From Fictibacillus phosphorivorans (lineage in GTDB: Bacteria; Bacillota; Bacilli; Bacillales; Fictibacillaceae): a stretch of DNA of 64,000 bases. The position numbers were made by a program, and so were the translations under genes. Location of the stretch: contig NZ_LRFC01000008.1 of NCBI RefSeq assembly GCF_001619875.1, forward strand, positions 62,001 to 126,000, in the 5' to 3' direction. Numbering within the stretch: the first letter of the stretch is position 1; the number at the start of each line of letters is the position of its first letter. Of this stretch, positions 36,846 to 45,791 are shown in pieces. The notes under the pieces were generated by a model. It searched no databases. It was not told the origin of the DNA and saw nothing but the letters and a program-made list of their open reading frames with translations.

Positions 36846-37592
36846 TTACGATTTATTTAATCCTTTTGATCGAACAAAGTCTTTCATATAGGTACGCTTT
36901 GGAGAAGCCATCGATCCTGTGATCTGTGTCACCCAGCCTTCCGTACGTTTACCTCCCGTGCGCTCTGTATAATACTCAGACGTTTCTTTTTCATACTGTG
37001 TTAGCCAATCTTTCGTTTCTTCTGTACTTTGATAATTGTTTTTATGAAAAACGGCTGGAAGTGGTAAACGAGGCTTTTTCCCAGGATTTGCGTCGGGATA
37101 ACCGACTGCTACTCCAAACAGTGGTAGAACGTGTTCTGGACATCCTAACAAATCTGAGACTTCCTTCAGACGATTACGGATCCCTCCAATATAGACGATA
37201 CCGAGTCCAAGTGATTCTGCAGCTACCGATAGATTTTGAGCAGCGAGTGCAGCATCTACCGTTCCAACTATAAAAGCTTCTGTCGATTCTATAGTCTCAA
37301 AAATCTCTGCTTCCTTCATTTCAGCCGCGATCATATGACGATTGTAATCCATGCAAAAGACGAAGAAATAACCATTATCCGCTACATAAGACTGATTGCC
37401 AGCAAGCTCAGCCAGTTTTTCTTTCTTTTCCCTGTCATCTATTCCGATAATCGTACAAACCTGCTGATAGCTCGATGTAGATGCAGATTGTGCACATTTC
37501 ACGAGTGTTGTGACCATTTCTTCACTTAGGGGTTTGTCCTTAAACTTGCGAATGGATCTATGAGCTAGTATTGTTTCAATAACTTCGTTCAT
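36846..37592 (-). CDS. nfrA: Oxygen-insensitive NAD(P)H nitroreductase, NfrA type
   Basis: FMN-dependent nitro/flavin reductase, 248 aa from the ATG at 37592, which follows AAAAGGAG; the frame is open to 37661. FMN-binding segments HRSIRKFKDKPL and QSASTSSYQQVCTI mark the N terminus, and GLGIVYIGGIRN with GVAVGYP are typical of NfrA. It probably handles nitro or quinone compounds in the cytosol. It is upstream of yunF. Confidence 0.88.
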   Translation of the reverse strand: MNEVIETILAHRSIRKFKDKPLSEEMVTTLVKCAQSASTSSYQQVCTIIGIDDREKKEKLAELAGNQSYVADNGYFFVFCMDYNRHMIAAEMKEAEIFETIESTEAFIVGTVDAALAAQNLSVAAESLGLGIVYIGGIRNRLKEVSDLLGCPEHVLPLFGVAVGYPDANPGKKPRLPLPAVFHKNNYQSTEETKDWLTQYEKETSEYYTERTGGKRTEGWVTQITGSMASPKRTYMKDFVRSKGLNKS

Positions 37593-37701
37593 GTGTATAC
37601 TCCTTTTAAAAGTAATAGTTGATTGCATTATAGCCTTTTCGGATGTAAAAAAGCGAACCATTTGAGTCCTTAAAGAACCACTTATCTTTAGAGCGAAGAG
37701 A

Positions 37702-37710
37702 TGGTATACT
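37702..37710 (+). promoter_or_regulatory. Extended -10 promoter of the candidate small RNA
   Basis: TGGTATACT (TG at 37702-37703, TATACT at 37705-37710) predicts a start near 37717. The -35 region is weak (TTATCT). Confidence 0.5.
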
Positions 37711-37716
37711 AGTCTA

Positions 37717-37832
37717 GCAATGAGCTAATTGCATAAGACGAGATTGACGCGCCTGTTAGGCAAAGCACTATGTGGAGTGCTGTCTCTCGCCGCAATATAC
37801 GCAAAAAAGACGTCCTAACGGGCGTCTTTTTT
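37717..37832 (+). ncRNA. Candidate structured small RNA, orphan
   Basis: About 115 nt between divergent nfrA and the 3' side of the VOC gene. CGAGA (37739-37743) can pair with TCTCG (37785-37789), enclosing two hairpins: GCCTgttAGGC (37751-37761) and AGCACT...AGTGCT (37764-37781). It ends in a strong terminator. CCTGTTAGG (37752-37760) can instead pair with CCTAACGGG (37814-37822) inside the terminator loop. No plus-strand gene follows, so it is either a free small RNA or an orphan switch. No known family is recognised. Confidence 0.5.
37803..37832. terminator. Bidirectional terminator (small RNA and VOC gene)
   Basis: AAAAAAGACG and CGTCTTTTTT form a 10-bp stem over a 10-nt loop. A and T runs on both sides allow use by the plus-strand RNA and by the VOC gene on the minus strand. 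Confidence 0.88.
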
Positions 37833-37851
37833 CTATTCTATAAGCTAATTA

Positions 37852-38229
37852 TTACTTCTTTTCCATTACAGCAAAATAATTTTCTTCATGATCTGCAAAG
37901 TTAAACACTCTGCCAGAAGGCATGTTCACAATTTCCCCGACGGTAATATTATTGTTGGATAACTCGTTATGTAACTGCTCTAGATTTTCTGTAAAGAACA
38001 TTAATGAAGGAGTGCCTAGATTTAAACCAGGTGACATGTTCGCGACGAATTCTTTATTATGCAGGATGATGCTTGTTTCAGAATCCTTTGAAGGAGCGAC
38101 TTCAATCCATCTCATTTGATCGTTATTTTCTTCAGAAATAACACTGAAACCTAGTTTTTTTGTCCAAAAATCTACTGACTCGTCTTGATTATTTACATAC
38201 AACATAATTTGACCAACTTTATTAATCAT
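37852..38229 (-). CDS. VOC (glyoxalase/bleomycin-resistance) superfamily protein
   Basis: 125-aa protein with the paired beta-alpha-beta-beta-beta modules of the VOC fold. Recognisable parts are GQIMLYVNNQDESVDFWTKKLGF at the start and GRVFNFADHEENYFAVME at the end. Possible metal ligands (His56 in IILHNK, Glu near the C terminus) can be seen, but the substrate is unknown. It is the last gene outside the left boundary of the accessory segment. Confidence 0.85.
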   Translation of the reverse strand: MINKVGQIMLYVNNQDESVDFWTKKLGFSVISEENNDQMRWIEVAPSKDSETSIILHNKEFVANMSPGLNLGTPSLMFFTENLEQLHNELSNNNITVGEIVNMPSGRVFNFADHEENYFAVMEKK

Positions 38230-38296
38230 ATGTTCACTCCTAATGTTTTGGTATCCTTTAATTTATACACGCAATACGAAAATCCTTTTTGAACAT

Positions 38297-38338
38297 AAAA
38301 AAACCCCTCTGTATAAATTTTTATTATACCAAAGGGTT
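38297..38338 (-). terminator. Terminator after the sufB remnant and ger operon
   Basis: On the minus strand AAACCC...GGTATAA pairs with TTATAC...GGGGTTT, followed by seven T residues. Its layout resembles the terminator next to the intact sufB. Confidence 0.7.
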
Positions 38339-38350
38339 TTGACGTATTAA

Positions 38351-38382
38351 CCGATTGAACCTTCCATCTCGAACTTGATTAG
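38351..38382 (-). pseudogene. sufB 3'-end remnant (left direct repeat)
   Basis: The last 11 codons of sufB ([11 protein letters not shown] and stop) are preserved out of context. 30 of 32 bases match 51489-51520, and both differences are synonymous third-position changes. Similarity continues into the adjoining terminator. It is not attached to any sufB body, so it is a repeat or scar, possibly an attachment-site copy. Confidence 0.85.
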
Positions 38383-38416
38383 TTGTGATTTTCATGCACG
38401 GGACGAGATGGGTTGA

Positions 38417-39496
38417 TCAGTTTTTGGTATCTGTTAGTGGTTGGATTTTAAGGTCATAATCGACTTTGACCTCCATCCGCTCCCATCTGTTTGACCATTC
38501 TCTCCCATTCAGAGGTTTTGAGAAGGGTCTCAAGGTATACTTTCTTAATTGTAAAGGGTCAACCTTATTCTTCTGAAGCTTTTTTAAAAACTTGATAGTT
38601 TGTTTTTCTAAATACAATTCAATTTCCGACTCGAATCTTGAAAGTTCATCCCGGGTGAGCAATTTATGTTCCCTGGCAATCTCGTCAAGCCGCCCGTTCA
38701 ATTGAACGTTGAGCTTTAGTTCAGAATATGTGTTATCCATATTCAAGTGGACATTGGCTTTCACATGGCCTAGAACAATAGATAAGTCACGGATCGCAAA
38801 ATATTTTAAAAAGTGATCGTTGTCGATAAGCTGGAATATTTGCTCCTCCATGTAGTTCGTGGTTTCAATCAATTTGTCATTATTAAATATGCCAGTACCT
38901 AGGTATTGGAAATTTTCCTCACTCGCTTCAAATACAGGCAATAAGGGAGAATGCGCTGGTGAATGAAGTGTCTTCATGAATTGATGCAAATTTATAATTG
39001 TCAACTTCCCCTGATTATCGTAATGCTTGAACATCCGATAGAGATAATAATCTAGGTCTTCTTGCATTTTCAGCTGATTATTCATGTACTCATCGAAATT
39101 CCCTCTGACAACGGCTAGATATAAACGTTTAGATATATCAGGATCTGTCAAAATCGTATCAATCAATGGACTAATCCCTTCTTTTGCAATTTCTTCACTG
39201 ATCAACAGCATCCGGAGTTGACCAACTTTCAATTCTCTATAATACTTTAAATTGAAACCCTTCATACCTTCTTTTAATAAGTCGACTTGAACAGTCAAAA
39301 GGCGTTTCTTTTCTTTTACAAGGGGAGGTATCAAAGTGCTCATTCGTAAGTTCTCATCCTCCCCTTTCCGAATCGACCAAAAAGTCACAGGTGCTATTTC
39401 TTCAATCAGATTTTTTTCTTTAATAGGTGAACAGCCAGATAAAACGATCATATTAACAAAAATGACGAAAAGTATTTTGGTATGTTTATGTTTCAT
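38417..39496 (-). CDS. Ger(x)C-type spore germination lipoprotein
   Basis: 359-aa lipoprotein component of a germinant receptor. Signal peptide with lipobox LSGC (Cys22), then a GerC-type domain; the segment LDEIAREHKLLTRDELSRFESEIELYLEKQTIKFLKKLQ is the usual C-terminal helix region. It follows the GerB-type permease by one base on the same strand. It sits in the inner spore membrane with its partners. The germinant is unknown. The N-terminal domain is shorter than in classic GerAC. Confidence 0.85.
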   Translation of the reverse strand: MKHKHTKILFVIFVNMIVLSGCSPIKEKNLIEEIAPVTFWSIRKGEDENLRMSTLIPPLVKEKKRLLTVQVDLLKEGMKGFNLKYYRELKVGQLRMLLISEEIAKEGISPLIDTILTDPDISKRLYLAVVRGNFDEYMNNQLKMQEDLDYYLYRMFKHYDNQGKLTIINLHQFMKTLHSPAHSPLLPVFEASEENFQYLGTGIFNNDKLIETTNYMEEQIFQLIDNDHFLKYFAIRDLSIVLGHVKANVHLNMDNTYSELKLNVQLNGRLDEIAREHKLLTRDELSRFESEIELYLEKQTIKFLKKLQKNKVDPLQLRKYTLRPFSKPLNGREWSNRWERMEVKVDYDLKIQPLTDTKN

Positions 39497-39497
39497 A

Positions 39498-40613
39498 CTA
39501 GGAATGGCCCTTTCGCTTTAAAGAGATGAAAAGAAGTAATGGTACGAATAAGTAAGTGAATGCTCCTGCCCATATCTCTAGCTCTAACAAAATATTTTGA
39601 TTAGTTGCCTTTTTCCACAACAATTCATTACTCATCATTATACAAATGAAAAATATAGCACAACATAATGCAAACCCTAATCGAGTCGTTTGATCTTTCG
39701 ATTTCTTCAGAGTGATACGAGTTGCACCATAAAAAAGTAACAGAAAGATTGATATTGCGAATACAAAGTGAAATAAATATACAGAGATTAAAATTATATC
39801 GATTCGCTCAAACATTGGAGACTGCAAGTAACGTATCATTTCCATCACCGGTAATTTGTTTTTTCCAAGATAATGTGATCCGAAAAAAAACAATGATGCA
39901 ATAAATAGAAACAGATATTCAAAAATTGTAAATGTATTTCCGATAGTCATGTATTTCAGGATTTTTTCTCTTTTATTGAACCAAGGCGCAAGTAGAACCA
40001 AATATTCCGGGCCAGAAAAGGCTGACCAGATGAATAGCACACCTTTCCATGATTTCATCGTCCATTCATATGGGATTAACGGAAATAGATCATGTATAGT
40101 AGTAAAAGGCTTAAAAGGGATTTTCAATAATAACAATAGCATCCAAGCTGTACATAAAAAGGCAATGACGATGAAACGGATCGTATTGGGCATCCCTAGT
40201 GAAGCAACATACCAGCAAATAAGCAAAATGAACAGAAGCATCCAATTCGTATTCACTGAAGGGAAGATGAAATGTTGTACTACTTCTATATATCCGAGTA
40301 TAATTACAATCACTTTTAAAAATATGAAACCGATTCCGATGAAAGCTATTAACCGTACCATACGTTCACCGAAAAGTTCTACAAAACCTTCGTAGCCTTT
40401 AGATGCATACATGGAATTAAACCATTTCGATAACATGAATATACTGATTTGCGATAATATTCCTACAATGATAATCATCCATATCATATAGGGATATATA
40501 AGAAAAACGGGCATGATGATCGCAAAATATAACATTTGTATCCTATTGACCATTAAAGTCATATAAATACCCTGATACGATGAGGTTTTCTCGAACAATG
40601 AAAAATCAGTCAA
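39498..40613 (-). CDS. GerB-type germinant receptor permease
   Basis: 371-aa APC-superfamily-like membrane protein with about ten hydrophobic segments. The Ger family look is clear: MLSKWFNSMYASKGYEGFVELFG near the N terminus and a central WSAFSGPEYLVLLAPWF. It is the putative ligand-binding subunit of the receptor. It lies 4 bp after the gerA-type gene and 1 bp before the gerC-type gene, so the three are one operon. Confidence 0.85.
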   Translation of the reverse strand: MTDFSLFEKTSSYQGIYMTLMVNRIQMLYFAIIMPVFLIYPYMIWMIIIVGILSQISIFMLSKWFNSMYASKGYEGFVELFGERMVRLIAFIGIGFIFLKVIVIILGYIEVVQHFIFPSVNTNWMLLFILLICWYVASLGMPNTIRFIVIAFLCTAWMLLLLLKIPFKPFTTIHDLFPLIPYEWTMKSWKGVLFIWSAFSGPEYLVLLAPWFNKREKILKYMTIGNTFTIFEYLFLFIASLFFFGSHYLGKNKLPVMEMIRYLQSPMFERIDIILISVYLFHFVFAISIFLLLFYGATRITLKKSKDQTTRLGFALCCAIFFICIMMSNELLWKKATNQNILLELEIWAGAFTYLFVPLLLFISLKRKGHS

Positions 40614-40617
40614 GGTA

Positions 40618-42111
40618 TCATCTCCTTCGGCTATAACGCCATTTCTGTAAAGGATGAAGAGCCTCTGGCCTTGCTTTCATCCATTGCAATGGTCCACGGA
40701 TAAATAGATCAAGCCAATCTTTCCCATAAAAAGGCGAAATAGGGGTAAAATATGGTTGTTTCAAGGAAGTAAGTGCATTCAAATGGGCAAAAAGTAAAAT
40801 GATGCCCATAAAGATGCCCATTACTCCAAGAAATGAAGCAAGGATCAATAGCACAAACTGTATCAATGTGGTCGCTTTGGTCATCAAGTAATTCGGCACA
40901 AGAAACGAAGCAATAGCAGAAATACCAACCAAAACAATCAGAACTTGACTAGCGAATCCTGCTTCTACAGCAGCTTGTCCAACGACAATACCACCGATTA
41001 CACCTAACGTTTGGCCAGATTTCGTAGGCATCCTTAGACTTGCTTCTTTAATGACCTCAAGTGTTACCAACATAATGAGCGATTCCCAAAACGGAGTTAG
41101 TGGTAATTGGCTTCTCGTTTCCACAAGGACGAATAGAATTTGCAAGGGTATCATCTGATAATGATGTGTCGTTAAAGCAACATAGAGTGGAATCATCAGC
41201 AAGGAGAGCATGAAACTTACATATCTTCTGATCCGCAAGAAGCTTGCAACGATCCAGCGATTAATATAATCCTCGGGTGATTGGAATAAATGGAAAAAGT
41301 TGATTGGAGCATTCAGGGCAAACGGTGTATTATCCACAAGAATGGTAGGTTTGCCTACACCTAGTGCGTATGCACACACATCGGGACGGTCAGTATGTTG
41401 AAATTGTGGAAATACACTATGATTATGATCTTCCATAAACGCTGCTAATTGGGAGGAGTCAAGAATCTGATCAAAGTCGACACTCTTGATTTTTTCCCTA
41501 GCAATTGAAATGAAATCAGGATTCGTTAAACCCTCAATATACATTAATACAATCTTTGTTTTAGTTAGTGATCCTACCGTGAATTTCTCTGATTTTAAGG
41601 CTGTTAGTGGTAGCCTTCTACGGATCAATGAAATATTTTGTTCTAAGTTTTCACTGAAACTATCTTTGGCACCATAAAGGATTGTTTCTGTTTCAGAAGT
41701 TTCTATCCCACGTCCCGTTGGATCTTTCAGATCGACGGAACACCATTGATTTTCAATGGTGTCAAAAAGAAGGATAGCTCCCAGCATCAATTTCTTTTCA
41801 GCCTCTTCCAACGTTGAAATATTAGTAATTTTAGAGACAGAAATGCAAGCTGCAATATTTTCATAATTGCAGAGCCGTAAAGGTTCAATTACAGCTTCAT
41901 TCAACCTTGCTTTATCAATCAATGTTCCTATAAATATCAATACAAATATCTTATTGTTTTGGGTTTGATATTCGATTACTTCAGCGTCTTCCATATTGTC
42001 TACGCGTTCACGGAGAACCTCTAGGGTGATAGAAGTATTTTGGGCTTTCCCTGTGCTTGTTTCCATTTGTTTTCCTACCCCTATACACTTCCTCTTCCTA
42101 AACATAAACAT
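40618..42111 (-). CDS. GerA-type germinant receptor protein
   Basis: About 497 aa. A soluble N-terminal half contains the IEGLTNPDFI motif. A C-terminal membrane half has about five segments with VETRSQLPLTPFWESLIMLVTLEVIKEASLRMPTK and GQTLGVIGGIVVGQAAVEAG, both diagnostic of GerA proteins. The frame opens at 42213, but ATG codons at 42111 or 42105 follow TTAGGAG and are more likely. First gene of the ger operon and part of the accessory segment; expression in the forespore is expected from the family. Confidence 0.88.
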   Translation of the reverse strand: MFMFRKRKCIGVGKQMETSTGKAQNTSITLEVLRERVDNMEDAEVIEYQTQNNKIFVLIFIGTLIDKARLNEAVIEPLRLCNYENIAACISVSKITNISTLEEAEKKLMLGAILLFDTIENQWCSVDLKDPTGRGIETSETETILYGAKDSFSENLEQNISLIRRRLPLTALKSEKFTVGSLTKTKIVLMYIEGLTNPDFISIAREKIKSVDFDQILDSSQLAAFMEDHNHSVFPQFQHTDRPDVCAYALGVGKPTILVDNTPFALNAPINFFHLFQSPEDYINRWIVASFLRIRRYVSFMLSLLMIPLYVALTTHHYQMIPLQILFVLVETRSQLPLTPFWESLIMLVTLEVIKEASLRMPTKSGQTLGVIGGIVVGQAAVEAGFASQVLIVLVGISAIASFLVPNYLMTKATTLIQFVLLILASFLGVMGIFMGIILLFAHLNALTSLKQPYFTPISPFYGKDWLDLFIRGPLQWMKARPEALHPLQKWRYSRRR

Positions 42112-42199
42112 CAATCTCCTAATAAGATAATGTACATAAATCTTTGTTATTATGTTCAGATTCAGACAATTTACACATAAGAAAATGACATAAGAACCA

Positions 42200-42232
42200 A
42201 AAAAAACCGCCAAGTGATTTTAGCGGTTTGCC
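42200..42232 (-). terminator. Intrinsic terminator of the LLM-class gene
   Basis: On the minus strand CAAACCGC pairs with GCGGTTT around a 12-nt loop, then eight T residues. It separates the LLM gene from the ger operon. Confidence 0.8.
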
Positions 42233-42416
42233 GTCATATATTCGTTTTTAACCTAAACCTTTTAGATCGGGTGTATCAGCATGCTAAACTTAAGTCAGTC
42301 CTGAATCCTCACTCCAAACAATTAGGCGTTAATTTTTGATATCCTCATATAACATGGCATAAAGTCTTAATATGGATTCAATGTTTTGCAAGGAAAGAAG
42401 ATAAACTTTTTAAGTC

Positions 42417-43409
42417 TTAAAGAAATGCTTCCGCCAGTAAGGAGTAAGATTGAATCTTGTCTTGAAAATCATAGACATTCGTCAGGATCATGAATTCGTC
42501 TGTTTGATAAAATTCACTTAATTGAAGGAGTTCCTCTCTTACCTTCTCAGGAGTTCCGATTACCATTCGATTCCGATTTTCGATTACTTTTGCCTGGTCT
42601 TCTTTTGATAATGATATAATCTTTGACTCACGCTTAGAGGGAATATGGGTATCCCTCCCCTTCTCAACTGCTAACAGCCACAGGTCCTGGCTCAGCGCCA
42701 TTTCTTCTGCTTGTTCTTGTGTTGGAGCACATACCACAAATATACATACGATAGTTTTAGGTTTAGCTAAAGATCTAGACGGTTGGAAGTTATTCCTATA
42801 GGTTTCCATCGTTATTTTTCCATTAATTGGATTGATAAAATGACCATAGGTAAAAGCTGTTCCCTTCTCAGCAGCTAATCTTGCCCCTCGATGTGTGACA
42901 CCTAAAAGCCATAATTGCGGTTTTGTTTCAACAGAAGGATAAGCAATCACATCATGATAAGGGTGTGAATCGGGTAATTGATCATAAATAAAGCCTTGTA
43001 GGTCAGTGAATTGTCTTGGGAATTCATTCATACTTTTTCGCAATCCGTCTGTGAGGGCTAACCGAGTCGATGAAGAACCTCCGGGTGAACGCCCGATTCC
43101 CAAGTCAATTCTATTTGGATACAACGCATCTAGAACCTTGAAATTTTCTGCTACTTTAAAAGGACTATATTGTGGAAGCAAAACCCCACCTGAGCCTACA
43201 CGTATCTTATTTGTATGTGAAGCAATACTTGAGATCAGCACCTCTGGTGATGTACCCGCGATTCCATTTGAATTATGATGCTCAGCCACCCAAAATCGAG
43301 TGTATCCCAATTCCTCTGTAATTTTTGCCAAGCGTACTGTATTTTGTAGGGCAATATTTGCATTTTGTGCATTACTTATGACAGATTGATCGAGTACACT
43401 CAGTTTCAT
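42417..43409 (-). CDS. LLM-class flavin-dependent oxidoreductase
   Basis: 330-aa bacterial-luciferase-like protein of the MsnO8 type. Diagnostic segments are FWVAEHHNSNGIAGTSPEVLI, VGSGGVLLPQYSPFKVAE and DLGIGRSPGG. It would use reduced flavin and oxygen on an unknown substrate. It stands alone with its own terminator among other oxidoreductases of the accessory segment. Confidence 0.88.
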   Translation of the reverse strand: MKLSVLDQSVISNAQNANIALQNTVRLAKITEELGYTRFWVAEHHNSNGIAGTSPEVLISSIASHTNKIRVGSGGVLLPQYSPFKVAENFKVLDALYPNRIDLGIGRSPGGSSSTRLALTDGLRKSMNEFPRQFTDLQGFIYDQLPDSHPYHDVIAYPSVETKPQLWLLGVTHRGARLAAEKGTAFTYGHFINPINGKITMETYRNNFQPSRSLAKPKTIVCIFVVCAPTQEQAEEMALSQDLWLLAVEKGRDTHIPSKRESKIISLSKEDQAKVIENRNRMVIGTPEKVREELLQLSEFYQTDEFMILTNVYDFQDKIQSYSLLAEAFL

Positions 43410-43663
43410 TAAAATGACCTTCTTTCAAGACGATTCTCTTAAATAAAATTTTGTCGGCTATAGTGACTATTTCCGCATTCTGAATCGAGTGTTCCTTATG
43501 TGAAAAGGCTTAACACTCTATAATTATGAGCGGTTTCGCCATAAGAATCAGGGGATTGATCTAAAATCCTTAATATTATATGGGATCTCTCTTTCTATAC
43601 CAGTCTTTATTAGAATCATCATATCTTATTATACATAACCATATTAAAGCAAAATATAAGTAA
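43410..43663. other. AT-rich upstream region of the LLM gene
   Basis: No ORF or RNA is recognised. GAAGG lies just before the LLM start at 43409, and the region ends at the terminator of the downstream quinone-reductase-like gene. Confidence 0.5.
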
Positions 43664-43707
43664 AAACAGATCACTTGAATGGACCAGAATCCAACTGTGA
43701 TCTGTTA
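43664..43707 (-). terminator. Intrinsic terminator of the quinone-reductase-like gene
   Basis: On the minus strand AACAGATCAC pairs with GTGATCTGTT across a 23-nt loop, followed by TTTTT. Confidence 0.75.
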
Positions 43708-43720
43708 TTTGTAAAAATCA

Positions 43721-44584
43721 TCAAGCTTGTAGAGCTTGTTTTACCACATCTTCTAGTGAAGTTGGTGTACCGATCAGTTTTTGCAAATCTCCAGAAGTTC
43801 TGGAGGTCTCCCCTTCAGAGACTGCTTGATAAATGCCGGCCGACATTTCAACCACTGGTTTTGGCAAACCTACATTGATAAGATAATCTTTCATTTCATC
43901 AAAGGAAACAGGGCGGTGAACAACCTTTTTACCAGAGACGTCAGTAAGAACTTGTGCAAGCTCATCGAAGCTCCAAGGCTCTGGATTTACTAGATTATAG
44001 GTGTTATTTACATGGCCTCCCTCAGTCAGAGCTGTTGCAGCTGCCAAAGCAAGGTCATTCCGAGTCACAGCATTAAGGACTCCTGTTCCAGCATTTGTTA
44101 CGAGTTCTCCTCGCTCTACGGCACCACCAAGTCCTGGGTTGACGAATACCTCTGTGTAAAGAGCATTACGCAGGAAAGTAAAGGGTATGCCTGTTGTACG
44201 GATGGCATATTCTGTAGCCATATGGACAAGTGCTAGCGGTATCTTTGACTCTTCACCAAAAGCATATCCCGTGTAAGCTATATGTTTGACACCTGCATCT
44301 CTTGCGGCTTGGACAACATTGGCATGCTGTCGTACACGAAGAGTATCATCCATGTCTGGGCTAGAGATGAATAATACCTTCGATGCTCCGTCAAAGGATT
44401 TTTTCATCGATTCAAAATCCATATAATCTCCTTGACGAACTTCAACTCCAAGCTTTTCTAATTCTGAAGCTTTTTCTACATTTCGAACACTTGCTACTAT
44501 CTGATTGGCAGGCACTTTTTTTAGTAAGTGTTGAATAACAAGATTTCCTAATAATCCAGTTGCACCAGTTACAACGATTGACAT
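43721..44584 (-). CDS. NmrA/QorB-like NAD(P)H:quinone oxidoreductase
   Basis: 287-aa atypical SDR. The nucleotide motif VTGATGLLGNLVIQ opens the protein; YTGYAFGEESKIPLALVHMATEYAIRTTGIPFTFLRNALYTE is the QorB-like centre. It lacks a classical YxxxK pair, as expected in this group. Likely reduces quinones or acts as a redox sensor. Directly upstream are two copies of a TGTAACCA operator that also occurs before the neighbouring Rrf2 gene. Confidence 0.85.
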   Translation of the reverse strand: MSIVVTGATGLLGNLVIQHLLKKVPANQIVASVRNVEKASELEKLGVEVRQGDYMDFESMKKSFDGASKVLFISSPDMDDTLRVRQHANVVQAARDAGVKHIAYTGYAFGEESKIPLALVHMATEYAIRTTGIPFTFLRNALYTEVFVNPGLGGAVERGELVTNAGTGVLNAVTRNDLALAAATALTEGGHVNNTYNLVNPEPWSFDELAQVLTDVSGKKVVHRPVSFDEMKDYLINVGLPKPVVEMSAGIYQAVSEGETSRTSGDLQKLIGTPTSLEDVVKQALQA

Positions 44585-44630
44585 TCGTAAATCCTTCCCT
44601 TCTTTTTAAAAAATGGTTTCAAGAGATGGT

Positions 44631-44690
44631 AGTATAATCAAATGGTTACAACGAACTCAAAAATCCGATATAACCAAACTGGTTACAACA
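44631..44690 (-). promoter_or_regulatory. Double operator of the Rrf2-type regulator
   Basis: On the minus strand GTTGTAACCA-TTTG-TTATA occurs twice (about 44633-44652 and 44668-44690). The distal site contains the perfect palindrome TAACCA-aac-TGGTTA (44671-44685). The proximal site overlaps a TATACT -10 box (44631-44636), so binding should block transcription. Confidence 0.65.
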
Positions 44691-44702
44691 CATATGAAAA
44701 AA

Positions 44703-45152
44703 TTAGCTCTCTAATGAGCTAGTTTTTTTGCTTATTTCCGTTACCATTTGACCAAGAGTAACGTTAGCTAGTTCCCTTTCTAAGACCATTTGGGCTTGAA
44801 GCATTTTGGATCGAAATACAGATTCGATATTAGCACCTACTGGACATTCAGGATTGGGATTCTCATGAAAATGAAAGAGTTCATCCTCCTCGACCACTTC
44901 GACTGCCCGATACACATCAAGCAACGTTATTTCATCCTTCTCTTTTGTTAAGTATGCCCCTCCAGCTCCAGGTCGTACATTGACTAATCCAGCTTTTTTC
45001 AGCTTCCCGATAATCCTACGAATGATAACTGGATTTGTCTTGACGCTTTCTGCAATAAACTCAGATGTACATGGAGATGGGCTTAATGCGAGAAGTGATA
45101 GAATGTGAACAGCGACGGAAAAACGACTGCTAATTTTTTTCATATCTTTCAC
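44703..45152 (-). CDS. Rrf2-family transcriptional regulator
   Basis: 149-aa winged-helix protein. It opens with RFSVAVHILSLLAL, contains the recognition region NPVIIRRIIGKLKKAGLVNVRPGAGGAYL and an ECPVG loop. The three-cysteine Fe-S pattern of IscR/NsrR is missing: only Cys28 and the Cys of ECPVG are present. It is thus of the YwnA/CymR-like, cluster-free type and may sense thiol stress with that cysteine. The shared TGTAACCA site upstream suggests autoregulation. Confidence 0.85.
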   Translation of the reverse strand: MKDMKKISSRFSVAVHILSLLALSPSPCTSEFIAESVKTNPVIIRRIIGKLKKAGLVNVRPGAGGAYLTKEKDEITLLDVYRAVEVVEEDELFHFHENPNPECPVGANIESVFRSKMLQAQMVLERELANVTLGQMVTEISKKTSSLES

Positions 45153-45159
45153 CCTCTCG

Positions 45160-45180
45160 ATGTAACCATTTTAGTTTCAC
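45160..45180 (-). promoter_or_regulatory. Third TGTAACCA operator, before the Rrf2 gene
   Basis: ATGTAACCATTTTAGTTTCAC resembles the two sites upstream of the quinone-reductase-like gene and lies 8 bp before the Rrf2 start codon. Confidence 0.5.
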
Positions 45181-45425
45181 CAAAAACAGATGTCAAGGTA
45201 ATGAGCTTCTAGGATGAGCGTAAAAGTGTTGAAAAAACAATGGCATAGTTAATAAGTATACAGATGCCTATTTTGAACTTATAATCGGTTTTTTCTACTA
45301 TAGTTACTTAGTTTTTCTAAGTAGTCTAGAGGATAATATTTATACCAGCTATGATAGGAAGAACTCCTTGGAGCAGATCGTGCTAGTGTTTACACTTTTT
45401 CGAACCCCTAGGAGAAACTCTTTAT

Positions 45426-45791
45426 TTACTGGATAGACGATTTATTTTCTGTTTCTTTTTCCAATACATTCTCAATATAATCTTTTCCCCATTCATACAT
45501 AGCATCTACGATCGGTAAAAGTCTTTTTCCATGCTCAGTCAATGAATATTCAACTTTCGGTGGAACTACAGGGTAAACTTCACGATGTACTATTAAATGA
45601 TCTTCAAGTTCGCGTAATTGATTAACTAGCATTCTTTGGGTAATACCCGGCATAAGGGATTTTAATTCACCAAATCGTTTCGTTCCTTCTTTGCCTAGAT
45701 GCCATAAAATCAACAATTTCCATTTACCACCTATTACTGAAAGGGTTAATTCTTTTTCACAGTTGAAAGTTTTCTCTCCTAAATTTGGCAT
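45426..45791 (-). CDS. hxlR: HxlR-family transcriptional regulator
   Basis: 121-aa winged-helix protein. Core motif is [22 protein letters not shown], then [15 protein letters not shown] and [16 protein letters not shown]. It is divergent from hxlAB, exactly the arrangement in which HxlR activates those genes in response to formaldehyde in B. subtilis. A cysteine near residue 11 (FNCEKE) fits the conserved sensing cysteine. The ATG at 45791 follows GGAGG at eight bases; the GTG at 45800 overlaps the ribosome site. Confidence 0.9.
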   Translation of the reverse strand: MPNLGEKTFNCEKELTLSVIGGKWKLLILWHLGKEGTKRFGELKSLMPGITQRMLVNQLRELEDHLIVHREVYPVVPPKVEYSLTEHGKRLLPIVDAMYEWGKDYIENVLEKETENKSSIQ

